From contig CAJFKR010000011.1 in NCBI GenBank assembly GCA_904386005.1, positions 1 to 45,528 of the forward strand: DNA of 45,528 nucleotides, in the 5' to 3' direction. The notes under the pieces are model-generated. The model did not search any database, was not told where the DNA came from, and saw only the letters and a list, made by a program, of their open reading frames with translations. The translations under genes and the position numbers were made by a program. The stretch comes from Candidatus Flemingiibacterium merdigallinarum. Lineage in GTDB: Bacteria; Bacillota; Clostridia; Oscillospirales; CAG-272. Below are positions 8,253 to 15,913 of the stretch, piece after piece; position 1 is the stretch's first letter; every line of letters begins with the position of its first letter.

Positions 8253-8471
8253 TCATTGCCTGACCATGATTTTCGACGCCGCGTCGCGGCTTATCGCGAT
8301 ACGCGTGTCCTTGACGTTGACTATGATATTTTTGCCGAGACTGCTTATGACTCGGATACTGCCGCCCGCGACAAATCCGAGCGACTCGAGATGCTTTTTC
8401 ACGTCGGCATTGCCGTTTACTTTAACGATGATATGCTCTGCTTCGGGCGACGCGTAGGTGAGAGGGAGCAT
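8253..8471 (-). CDS. feoA: FeoA-domain protein (first gene of feo operon)
   Basis: 72-residue FeoA-like SH3 protein (LPLTYASPEAEHIIVKVNG start; HLESLGFVAGGSIRVI core; IAISRDAASKIMV end). It is diverged from the neighbouring FeoA. Paired FeoA proteins ahead of FeoB are common in Clostridia; the two may form a heteromeric complex on FeoB. Start at 8471: GGAGG lies just upstream. It is the first gene behind the feo promoter at 8521-8549, with an operator-like palindrome between promoter and gene. Confidence 0.92.
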   Translation of the reverse strand: MLPLTYASPEAEHIIVKVNGNADVKKHLESLGFVAGGSIRVISSLGKNIIVNVKDTRIAISRDAASKIMVRQ

Positions 8472-8496
8472 TTAGTATCCTCCTTTGCGATAATGT

Positions 8497-8514
8497 GGTT
8501 AGTGCGTGCTAACT
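8497..8514. promoter_or_regulatory. Feo palindrome 4, at the predicted start of transcription
   Basis: GGTTAG-TGCGTG-CTAACT (one arm mismatch). It begins about where transcription from the feo promoter should start, a position where a bound repressor would block RNA polymerase. It is 26 bases upstream of the first feoA. Confidence 0.78.
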
Positions 8515-8520
8515 GTATAT

Positions 8521-8549
8521 ATTATATATCCTGAATCATGTTTTGTCAA
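8521..8549 (-). promoter_or_regulatory. feo promoter
   Basis: On the minus strand TTGACA (8549-8544), a 17-base spacer and TATAAT (8526-8521): a perfect housekeeping-sigma consensus. It drives feoA-feoA-feoB. Confidence 0.85.
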
Positions 8550-8603
8550 TAGCTTCAGAATGGATTTTTCCCTGAATTCTGAATTTCGTGGGAATGTATA
8601 TTG

Positions 8604-8621
8604 AGTTAGCCTACACTAACT
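8604..8621. promoter_or_regulatory. Feo palindrome 5
   Basis: AGTTAG-CCTACA-CTAACT, a perfect palindrome about 55 bases upstream of the feo -35 box. Its arms have A/T in place of the outer G/C. It may be an auxiliary operator, or serve the 3' region of the ABC operon. Confidence 0.65.
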
Positions 8622-8707
8622 ACTCAGTTGTTAAAAACAACGAATAATAAAAACCACGTGTCGGCGCGCGGATATATGTCTGCGCGGCAATACGCGGTTT
8701 ATATCGT

Positions 8708-9460
8708 TTACAGATAAAATTCGGCTCCGTTTCCGCGGTCGTCGCGGCAGGTGTAGCGCCGCAGCCCGAAGTACGTCTCGGCGATCTGCCTATCAGAGAA
8801 CTCGGCGCGATTGCCATTGAATACGAGCTTTCCCGAGTCGATGACGATTATCCGGTCGGCGATCGAGAGCGCGTGGTTGATATTGTGCAGCACCGCGAGC
8901 ACAGCCCGCCGGTCGGCTTTGAGCGCGAGCAGAAAATCGGAAATCTGACGCTCATACCGCGCGTCGAGGTGTGCGGCCGGCTCGTCGAGCAGCAGGTTCG
9001 GCGTATCCTGCGCCAGCACCATCGCGAGATAGGCGCGCTGAAGCTCGCCGCCCGATATCCGGTCACAGCGCGACAGCGCGAGCGGTTCAAGTCGGGTTTT
9101 CTGTATCGCCTCGTCGATTTTCAGCCGGTCGGATTTGGACAGAATTCCGCTGATTCCGGTGTAAGGCTGACGACCGAACGACACCAGCTCATATACGCTG
9201 ATTGACGGTCTCGCCATAAGCTGCGGCATCAGCGATATCAGCTTTGCGCGGTCATTCGACAGCCGGCGTGTCTCCTGACCGTCGATTCGGATGCTGCCGG
9301 TGTAGCCGAGGCTGCCCATGACCGCGCGCAGCAAGGTCGACTTGCCGCAGCCGTTGTGTCCGAGCAGAGCGCAGATTTCGCCGTCGCTCACCGTGAAGCT
9401 GATATTCGAAAGGATCGGCTTGCCCCTGTAGCCGACCGAAACGTCATTCAGCTCAATCAT
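8708..9460 (-). CDS. ABC transporter ATPase, siderophore/heme/B12 type
   Basis: 250-residue ATP-binding subunit of the FecE/BtuD class: Walker A GHNGCGKST (residues 34-42), signature ISGGELQRAY, Walker B LLLDEPAAHLD and switch His in VLHNINHA. It powers import of a ferric siderophore, heme or cobalamin through the neighbouring permease. The ATG at 9460 overlaps the permease's 3' end by 8 bases, so it is translationally coupled and is the last gene of a four-gene operon. The substrate is not determined by this subunit. Confidence 0.93.
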   Translation of the reverse strand: MIELNDVSVGYRGKPILSNISFTVSDGEICALLGHNGCGKSTLLRAVMGSLGYTGSIRIDGQETRRLSNDRAKLISLMPQLMARPSISVYELVSFGRQPYTGISGILSKSDRLKIDEAIQKTRLEPLALSRCDRISGGELQRAYLAMVLAQDTPNLLLDEPAAHLDARYERQISDFLLALKADRRAVLAVLHNINHALSIADRIIVIDSGKLVFNGNRAEFSDRQIAETYFGLRRYTCRDDRGNGAEFYL

Positions 9461-10466
9461 GCCGTCTCCTCCTCACAAGCAGATACAAAAAGAAGGGCGC
9501 GCCGATAAGCGCCATTATAATACCGGCCGGCAGCTCGCCCGGCGCGAGTATCGTCCGGACGATCACATCCGAAAATACGACGAGCAGAGCTCCGCCGAGC
9601 GCGGTTATCGGTAGAATCCGGCGGAGCCGCTGACCACAGATCCGCCGGATGATATGCGGCACTATAAGTCCGACAAATCCGAGCAATCCGGCGAACGAGA
9701 CCGCCGCGGCGCAGAGTCCGCTCGTTATTACAATCGTAAACACGCGCAGCCGTCTGACCCGCACGCCGAGCGAGCCGGCCGCTTCGTCGCCGAGACAAAG
9801 CAGGTTGATTTTCGGCGCGGCGATCATCGCGAGGATGAAACAGACGAATATCATTATCGCGGGTATCGCAAGCTCGTCAAACGTAACTCCGGAGAAGCCG
9901 CCGACCGAAAAGGCGGTGTATGAGCTCAGCACGTCCGGGTATTTCAGCGACAGAAACGAGATTCCGGCTCCGAGTATCGACGACAGCGCGACTCCCGCGA
10001 GTATCAGCGACGATTTCTGGTCGCCCGGGCTCGCGCCCGAGACGAGCAGTACAAAGAACGACGCCGCGAGCGCTCCGACGAACGCCGCCGCCGGCAAAAG
10101 CTGCCAATACATCGGAAACAGGCACAAAACCAGCATGACCGCGAGTCCCGAGCCGGAGTTGACGCCGATTATATTCGGCGCGCAGAGCTCGTTGTCAGTG
10201 ACAGCCTGCAGAAGCTGACCGGCGGTCGCGAGCGCGGCTCCGGCGAGCGCGGCTCCGGCGAGTCTCGGCAGCCTGAGACCGACTACTATGACCCGCGCGG
10301 TCTTGTCCTCGCCTGTAAAGGCGGCGAGGACACGGGACAATGAAATATCCGCGCTGCCCACAGTCAACGCGGATATCACGGCGGCGACCGAGAGCAGCGT
10401 CAATACGAGGTAGATTATACCAACTCCGGCAGTGTGTATAGACGGCGGGGATTGACGCTTTTTCAT
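9453..10466 (-). CDS. FecCD/BtuC-type ABC transporter permease
   Basis: 337-residue integral membrane permease of the FecCD family, with about ten hydrophobic helices and family landmarks (GLRLPRLAGAALAGAALA, FVGLIVPHIIRR, and ending GAPFFLYLL). It forms a homodimeric channel for iron complexes, heme or cobalamin across the cytoplasmic membrane. It precedes and overlaps the ATPase gene. A 230-base gap holding a tandem repeat separates it from the binding-protein gene upstream, which may lower its expression relative to that protein. Confidence 0.94.
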   Translation of the reverse strand: MKKRQSPPSIHTAGVGIIYLVLTLLSVAAVISALTVGSADISLSRVLAAFTGEDKTARVIVVGLRLPRLAGAALAGAALATAGQLLQAVTDNELCAPNIIGVNSGSGLAVMLVLCLFPMYWQLLPAAAFVGALAASFFVLLVSGASPGDQKSSLILAGVALSSILGAGISFLSLKYPDVLSSYTAFSVGGFSGVTFDELAIPAIMIFVCFILAMIAAPKINLLCLGDEAAGSLGVRVRRLRVFTIVITSGLCAAAVSFAGLLGFVGLIVPHIIRRICGQRLRRILPITALGGALLVVFSDVIVRTILAPGELPAGIIMALIGAPFFLYLLVRRRRHD

Positions 10467-10577
10467 CGGTTATTTGTCCTTTTTAATGTAGTTGGAATAC
10501 TGAATAAACCGCACACGCGGATAATCGGGCACACGGCTTACAGGATAAAATCACAAGCTCCCGCCCGGCGCGCGGTT

Positions 10578-10704
10578 CATTCAACTCCAATGCGCAGGTA
10601 TCATTCGATTCCGGTGCGCGGGTATCATTCGATTCCGGTGCGCGGGTATCGTTCGATTCCGGTGCGCGGGTATCATTCGATACAGATTTGCGGATATCAT
10701 TCGA
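10578..10704 (-). repeat. 24-bp tandem repeat starting at the SBP stop codon
   Basis: About six units of roughly 24 bases (consensus GAATCGAATGATACCCGCGC plus ACCG on the minus strand). The anchor TCATTCGA falls at 10601, 10625, 10649 (variant), 10673 and 10697, each 24 bases apart, with a weaker copy at 10578. The unit at 10697 contains the last codons and the TGA stop of the binding-protein gene, so the array looks like repeated duplication of that gene's 3' end into the gap before the permease. Because 24 is a multiple of three, most units repeat the stop codon in frame. Confidence 0.92.
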
Positions 10705-11764
10705 CCACAAGGTCGGGGTAGAGCAGCTCAACGATCATTTTGTACGCGTATGCCCAGCGCGAATTCGGCTTGAAGTGGAACAGCTCCTTCGGAAGATATG
10801 CGTAATTCGATTCCTTGACGCAGGAAAGCTCGCGCCAGCCCTCGGATGTGAGCATTGAGTCCATATGCTCAATCGCGGCCGCTTCATTGCCCATTGTGGT
10901 GATGAACATATAGTCGGGGTCGGCTTCGATTATCGCTTCGAGACTGAGCGCGCCGGTCAGCTCGCCCCTCTCGTCGGCGATGTTGTTCGCTCCCAGCTCG
11001 TCGAGCATCGCGCAGGCGAAGTTGTCGGTCGCGGTCTTGGCTTTGGTCGAGCTGTCGGTGCTGCCCGCGCGGACAAACAGTATATCCGGCGCGTCGGCAG
11101 ACTCGAGGTATTCGCCGACCGAGTCGAACAACGCGTCGATTTTGTTTTCGACACTTGTACCGTACAGTTCGTAGTTTTCAGGTGAGCCGGTGACATCGCA
11201 GCAGATTTTCAGCACATCAAGATAGTCGTCGAAGCTTTCGACTCGGAACAGCGCGGCCGGTATTCCGGCGTCGCGGCAGAAATTGACCGCGTCGACCTGT
11301 CCGGCGTAATCGGTCGTTCCGATTACAAAATCCGGCTCGGAGGAAATCAGGGCTTCGAGGTCGATTGTGCTGTGACCCGAGCCCGGGTCTATGACAGTTA
11401 CAGAATCATCGGCAAATCCGCGCTCGACCGTCTCGGCTACCGTGACAGCTATGCTTCCGCCGGCGTCGATCCAGATTTCGGCATAAGACGAAAACAAAAC
11501 CGCGACTTTCGTAGGTTCAAAGTCGAGTGTGACGACCGCTCCCGAATCGTCGGTAAAGCTGTAGGGAAAGACCGCGCCGTTTTCCGACGTATCATTATCG
11601 GATTCAACCGAATCGGTTTCATTCGGTTCGGCGTCGTCAGAAGCAGTTCCGACAGAATCAGAACCGGACGCGTTGCTTTCGACAACGTCGCTGTCAATCG
11701 AACCGCACGCGCTCACTGCTACAACAGTGAGCGCGAGCAGCAGTGAGAGCAGGGGTTTTAGCAA
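10697..11764 (-). CDS. Substrate-binding lipoprotein of iron-complex ABC transporter
   Basis: 355-residue periplasmic-binding-type lipoprotein of the BtuF/FepB/FhuD fold. A signal peptide with lipobox (VSAC, Cys about residue 20) is followed by an acidic Ser/Asp/Glu linker to about residue 60, then the two-lobe domain (DLEALISSEPDFVIG; LSLEAIIEADPDYMFI). It captures a ferric siderophore, heme or cobalamin outside the cell. The start codon is TTG at 11764 with GGAGGAG just upstream, and that SD lies inside the final Gly-Gly-Ala codons of the reductase gene, which ends 7 bases past this start. Translation of the transporter is therefore tied to the reductase. I see no binding residue that fixes the ligand. 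Confidence 0.9.
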   Translation of the reverse strand: MLKPLLSLLLALTVVAVSACGSIDSDVVESNASGSDSVGTASDDAEPNETDSVESDNDTSENGAVFPYSFTDDSGAVVTLDFEPTKVAVLFSSYAEIWIDAGGSIAVTVAETVERGFADDSVTVIDPGSGHSTIDLEALISSEPDFVIGTTDYAGQVDAVNFCRDAGIPAALFRVESFDDYLDVLKICCDVTGSPENYELYGTSVENKIDALFDSVGEYLESADAPDILFVRAGSTDSSTKAKTATDNFACAMLDELGANNIADERGELTGALSLEAIIEADPDYMFITTMGNEAAAIEHMDSMLTSEGWRELSCVKESNYAYLPKELFHFKPNSRWAYAYKMIVELLYPDLVVE

Positions 11765-14328
11765 GTCGCTCCTCCGGTTACATTCTTCTTGAGAATTTCA
11801 TTCTTGTCGATTTTGCCGTAGAGCAGCTTGTTCTCGACATATTCGAAGCCGAGACGGGCGACGGTGTCGGCAAAGCGTTCGCCGGTTATGCCCTCGTCGC
11901 GGAAGAGCAGAATCGCGCGCTCTACCGTGTCGATTACCTCCTGCTCGGTCGAGAATATCTTGCCGAGCGCCTGACCGTGCGCGGTCTTTTTGCCCCAGCG
12001 TCCGCCGATGTAAATCTTGTATCCGGTGCGCTCCTCGGTGACCGCGCCGAACGGACATTGGTCGACGCAGCGGCCGCAGTGGTTGCATTCCTCGGTATTG
12101 ATTACAATCTTGCCGTCGACAACCTTTGCGGTGCCTATCGGACATTTCTTTTCAATCTGGCAGACCTTGCAGCCGCGGCACTTCGATAATTCAATCTGCG
12201 GTATGCGCTGACCAATGACGCCGAGGTCGTTGAGGTCGGGCTTTACGCAGTTGTTGGGACATCCGCCGACCGCGATTTTAAATTTGTGCGGCAGGGTCGT
12301 GTCATGATAGCCTTTGTAGAAGAGCTCGTGCAGCTTTTCGGACAGACCGTATGTGTCGATGAGACCGTATATGCAGGTCGTGCCCTTGCAGGATACGACC
12401 GGACGCACCTTCGAGCCGGTGCCGCCGGTCTCGAGTCCGGCGTCGGCGAGGAATGCGAACAGCTCGTCGAGGTTGTCATACGGAACGCCCTGAATCTCCA
12501 TTGTCAGACGGGTTGTCATTGTCACCTCGCCCGAGCCGTATTTTTCGGCGGCTTCGGCGATTTTCTTGTGCTCGTCCGACGTGATTTTGCCGTTGCGGGT
12601 GATGACACGGACGTTGAATATATCGTCAAAACGCTTATCGCGCAGACAGCCGAGCCCCTTGACCCGCTTGATTTCGCTCTCAGGCAGCTTCGACGTCGTC
12701 CGCTCGACCTTGACCGGAGTCACGGTCGTACCGCCCTCGAGCACCTTGGTGTTTTTGAAACCGAGCGCTGTGAGCCGGTTCTGGAGCATATACGCGCTCC
12801 TTCCGCGTCGGCAGACGAGCAGCAGCTTCGCGTCCTTGTCGACACCCTCGATCGAGGTGTTGAGCTTTTCAATCGGCATCCATTTGGCGTTCGGGATAGC
12901 TTGGGTCGACAGCGCGTCGACAATGGTATATCCTTTTGCCGCGCCGTTCATGTATTCAGCCGGCGTCATTGAATCGAGTATGCCGTCGAGCTTGTTTTCA
13001 AGCACGTTGCAGGCGGCGGCAAACGGACTGATCGCGGTCGAGAAGGGCGGAGCGTACGCGAAATCGATATCGTCAAAGCTGTCGATTGTCGCTTTCAGCG
13101 ATATACCGGTCGCGGCTATGTCGACCATCTTGTCGACCATGCGGCTGCCTAAAACCTGAATACCGAGCAGGCGGCGCGACTTGCGGTCGGCGATCAGCTT
13201 GATTATGAAGTAGGACGCGTCAGACATATACTTCGGCTTGTCGTCGTGGACGCTGATCGCGCTGACCGCGTCGAAGCCGGCGGACCGCGCGTCCTCCTCG
13301 CCGAGACCGCAGCGTCCGGCGCACAGATTCGGCAGCAGCTTGACGACACCGGTGCCGAGGCAGCCGTGATACGCACAGCTCTCGCCGGCGATATTCTTAG
13401 CGAGCAGACGCGCGGTTATATTCGCGGTCGAGCCCATTGCCGACCACTGCGGCTTGCCGGTAATCGCGTTCTTTACGAGCGCGCAGTCTCCGGCGGCGTA
13501 TACATCCGGAATATTAGTGCGCATAGCTTCATCTACTACGATTGTACCTTTAAACATCTCAATGCCGGTATCCTTGAGAAATTCGGTCGCCGGACGGATG
13601 CCTATCGACATGATAACAATGTCAGCCGGAATCGTGCCCGCGTCGGTGACGACGCCGTCGGCACGATCGGTACCGGCAATCGAGCGCACCGGAGTGCCGG
13701 TCAGGACGCGCATACCGGCAGCCTGAAGCTGACGCTTGACATACGCTCCGAGCTCGGGGTCGAATACCTTCGGCAGCGGTTGGTCGGCGGCTTCAACTAC
13801 AGTCACAGAAAGTCCGAGCGCGAGTAGGTTTTCGGCGGCTTCAAGTCCTATGAAGCCCGCACCGCAGACTACCGCACGGCGGCAGCCGTTCTTTTCAACA
13901 TAGTCGCGGATAGCTCCGGCGTCGACCGGCTCACGCATTGTGAATACGCCCGCGAGATTTGCGCCCGGCATATCCGGCACGAACGGATACGCTCCCGACG
14001 CGATAATCAGCTTGTCGTAGCCCTCGCTGCCGGCGCTGCCGTCGGTCATTTTATAGGCTACAGCTTTCGCGTTGACATCAACCGACGTGACCTCACAGCC
14101 GGTGACAACCTCGGCGCCGGTCAGATCGGAGAAGTGCTCGGGAGTGTTGACCTCGAGCGACGCTATATCGGCGATCTCGCCGCCGATATAATAGGGCAGA
14201 CCGCAGCCGGCATATGATACGCCGGCGCTCTTTGTGAGGATTTTGACCTCAGCCGAGCGATCACAGCGCAGCAGCTTTGCCGCGGCTTTTGTACCGGCGG
14301 CTATACCGCCGATGATAATTACTTTCAT
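11758..14328 (-). CDS. Fused CoA-disulfide-reductase-like flavoprotein, rhodanese and sulfite-reductase-like Fe-S protein
   Basis: 856-residue multidomain enzyme. Residues 1-450: FAD/NAD(P)H pyridine-nucleotide-disulfide oxidoreductase of the CoA-disulfide reductase type, with GGIAAGTKAA, active-site Cys42 in SYAGCGLPY and a second dinucleotide fold at GAGFIGLEAAE. About 460-535: rhodanese domain with Cys506 in VCRRGRSA. About 555-705: nitrite/sulfite-reductase-like half domain with Cys647, Cys652, Cys690 and Cys694, the expected siroheme/4Fe-4S ligands. About 710-765: two 4Fe-4S clusters (Cys717/720/723/729 and 748/751/754/758). The first two parts resemble enzymes that reduce CoA-disulfide or polysulfide; the Fe-S part implies multi-electron transfer to a sulfur, nitrogen or metal substrate. 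It is the first gene of the iron-type ABC operon and overlaps the binding-protein gene. ATG at 14328 follows a GAAAGGA site. Exact substrate unknown. Confidence 0.9.
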   Translation of the reverse strand: MKVIIIGGIAAGTKAAAKLLRCDRSAEVKILTKSAGVSYAGCGLPYYIGGEIADIASLEVNTPEHFSDLTGAEVVTGCEVTSVDVNAKAVAYKMTDGSAGSEGYDKLIIASGAYPFVPDMPGANLAGVFTMREPVDAGAIRDYVEKNGCRRAVVCGAGFIGLEAAENLLALGLSVTVVEAADQPLPKVFDPELGAYVKRQLQAAGMRVLTGTPVRSIAGTDRADGVVTDAGTIPADIVIMSIGIRPATEFLKDTGIEMFKGTIVVDEAMRTNIPDVYAAGDCALVKNAITGKPQWSAMGSTANITARLLAKNIAGESCAYHGCLGTGVVKLLPNLCAGRCGLGEEDARSAGFDAVSAISVHDDKPKYMSDASYFIIKLIADRKSRRLLGIQVLGSRMVDKMVDIAATGISLKATIDSFDDIDFAYAPPFSTAISPFAAACNVLENKLDGILDSMTPAEYMNGAAKGYTIVDALSTQAIPNAKWMPIEKLNTSIEGVDKDAKLLLVCRRGRSAYMLQNRLTALGFKNTKVLEGGTTVTPVKVERTTSKLPESEIKRVKGLGCLRDKRFDDIFNVRVITRNGKITSDEHKKIAEAAEKYGSGEVTMTTRLTMEIQGVPYDNLDELFAFLADAGLETGGTGSKVRPVVSCKGTTCIYGLIDTYGLSEKLHELFYKGYHDTTLPHKFKIAVGGCPNNCVKPDLNDLGVIGQRIPQIELSKCRGCKVCQIEKKCPIGTAKVVDGKIVINTEECNHCGRCVDQCPFGAVTEERTGYKIYIGGRWGKKTAHGQALGKIFSTEQEVIDTVERAILLFRDEGITGERFADTVARLGFEYVENKLLYGKIDKNEILKKNVTGGATC

Positions 14329-14416
14329 ATATTATACTTCCTTTCATGAATTTTGATAATATTAATTGTAGGTATGCCGGATTTTAATGGCTTGTGTGAT
14401 TTAAGATAATGCCGGT

Positions 14417-15700
14417 TTATTTCACAAACACAACTATATCCTGACCGCGACCTCCGGCGCGTCCGCGGAAGGTGATTCTGCCGTCGGGTATGAGCCGCGC
14501 GGCACGCGTATATTCGCCGGTCGTCGGCTCGAAGCAGAGCAGCTTCGACGGCGTGAAATTGAGCCGCTCGAGATTCAGCTTGACCGGAGCGCCCGCGGGA
14601 ACATACAGTATCGCCGCGTCCTCCTTGACCATTCCGGCTACATACGACGCGTCGTGTTGGTTGTCCTCCACAATATCGTATACCGGCGTGTATTCGGTAA
14701 GGTCGTTGTCGTCAATGAAGCCGCGGTAGATATACATGGCTTCAGCCGCCGGACGGTGCAGCGCGGTTTTGTAGGTGTTTGGACAGTAGCCGTCGGGCTC
14801 GCGCTTCATCTGCCATACGGCATGATGACCATAGGTGTTTCCGCACGCGCCGCCAAGCAGGTTGCGGTACATCGCGAGTCGAACGTCGACCTCGTCAAAG
14901 TAGCCGTTTTTCTCGTTGAAATTGATTGGGTGATCCTCGTAGCAGTGCTCGCCGTCCATGACCGGCTTTACCGGAACACGCGCATAGTCAGACGCCATCA
15001 TGTCGAAGCAGGTCGGGGAGGGGAAGCCGTGACCCGACTGCATCATGTTGAAATCGAGCCATTCGCGGTCGTGAACATACGCGCTCGACGAAGAAGCTCC
15101 GCTCGGGTGCAGCGTCTTTAAGAATTTCCCGCCGTCGCCGTCGCGCAGTCCGCGCGCCATTGAGTCTATGATCTCGTAGTGGCGCGCCTCCTCGAGCGGG
15201 CGGTCGCCGCCGAGGATCCAGACGATATTGTTGTGGTGCTTCATCCGTTCGGCAAGCCATTTGCCGTAGGTATACGCGTTGTCAGGCGTGAAGATCTCGG
15301 GACCCTTGCCCCATTTTCGATTCCACTTGTCGCCCCAGGTCGGCAAAAGTCCGATATAGAGACCGATAGACTCGGCGAGCGAGATTATGTATTCGCAGTG
15401 GTCAAAGTAGCTGTATTCGCCGTCGAGATCGGGCAGAGTCGGGTCGTAATTGCCGTCAGCGTTCTGCTTTAGCGGGCATCTGCCGTAATAATTCGGCGTC
15501 GCGAGCCCGTCGAGCTCGGCAAGGACGACCGCCTGTATCATGTTGAAGCCTTGAGATTTGCGCACTGTCAGATATTTAACCGCCTCATCGCGGCTCAGCG
15601 CGTGGAAGAGTTCCCATGCGGTGTCGCCGATGAAGTAGAAGCGTTCACCATCAGAGGTGACGATACGACGTCCCGATTCGTGAAGCTTTAGTGTTTTCAT
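14417..15700 (-). CDS. GH140-like (apiosidase-type, DUF4038) glycosidase
   Basis: 427-residue protein with an apiosidase-like TIM-barrel domain (about residues 10-330: FIGDTAWELFHALSRDEAVKYL start, then NNIVWILGGD, and PVMDGEHCYED, which includes a candidate acidic catalytic residue) and a short C-terminal beta domain of the putative collagen-binding type found with DUF4038. Family members of GH140 cleave apiose-containing side chains of rhamnogalacturonan II; many relatives are uncharacterised. No signal peptide, so cytoplasmic. ATG at 15700 follows TAAGGAGA. It has its own promoter (15782-15810), so it is independent of the binding-protein gene upstream. Confidence 0.85.
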   Translation of the reverse strand: MKTLKLHESGRRIVTSDGERFYFIGDTAWELFHALSRDEAVKYLTVRKSQGFNMIQAVVLAELDGLATPNYYGRCPLKQNADGNYDPTLPDLDGEYSYFDHCEYIISLAESIGLYIGLLPTWGDKWNRKWGKGPEIFTPDNAYTYGKWLAERMKHHNNIVWILGGDRPLEEARHYEIIDSMARGLRDGDGGKFLKTLHPSGASSSSAYVHDREWLDFNMMQSGHGFPSPTCFDMMASDYARVPVKPVMDGEHCYEDHPINFNEKNGYFDEVDVRLAMYRNLLGGACGNTYGHHAVWQMKREPDGYCPNTYKTALHRPAAEAMYIYRGFIDDNDLTEYTPVYDIVEDNQHDASYVAGMVKEDAAILYVPAGAPVKLNLERLNFTPSKLLCFEPTTGEYTRAARLIPDGRITFRGRAGGRGQDIVVFVK

Positions 15701-15781
15701 TTTGCCACCATCTCCTTATCATGACTTTATTGCGTTAATATATTATATAGTTTCTCTAAATTGTCGCCGAACAGCAGTATT

Positions 15782-15810
15782 ATTATACCACAGTTTATTT
15801 AACAATTCAA
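15782..15810 (-). promoter_or_regulatory. Promoter of the GH140-like gene
   Basis: Minus-strand TTGAAT (15810-15805), 17-base spacer ending TGTGG, then TATAAT (15787-15782). It has an extended -10 (TGG). The transcript would have a leader of about 75 bases. Confidence 0.78.
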
Positions 15811-15859
15811 GTGAAAATAAACAATTCATATATTGTTATCATCGTTTGAAAAATTCACA

Positions 15860-15888
15860 AGCGATGGAACGGGTAATGCTCCATCGCT
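15860..15888 (-). terminator. Terminator after the binding lipoprotein at 15914-17338
   Basis: AGCGATGGA (15860-15868) pairs with TCCATCGCT (15880-15888); on the minus strand the stem is followed after a few bases by AATTTTTC. It separates the solute-binding protein from the GH140-like gene. Confidence 0.7.
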
Positions 15889-15913
15889 GTATCGTTATGA
15901 TAACACAATATAT

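Noticed and set aside
10578..10704. Possible CRISPR array
   Set aside because: Units are directly tandem at 24 bases with no unique spacers, and no cas genes are present. It is a simple tandem repeat grown from a gene end.
10483..10731. Minus-strand open frame through the repeat array (repeated SNDTRAPE)
   Set aside because: It is only the repeat read in a frame offset from the binding-protein gene. It has no ribosome binding site or known family.
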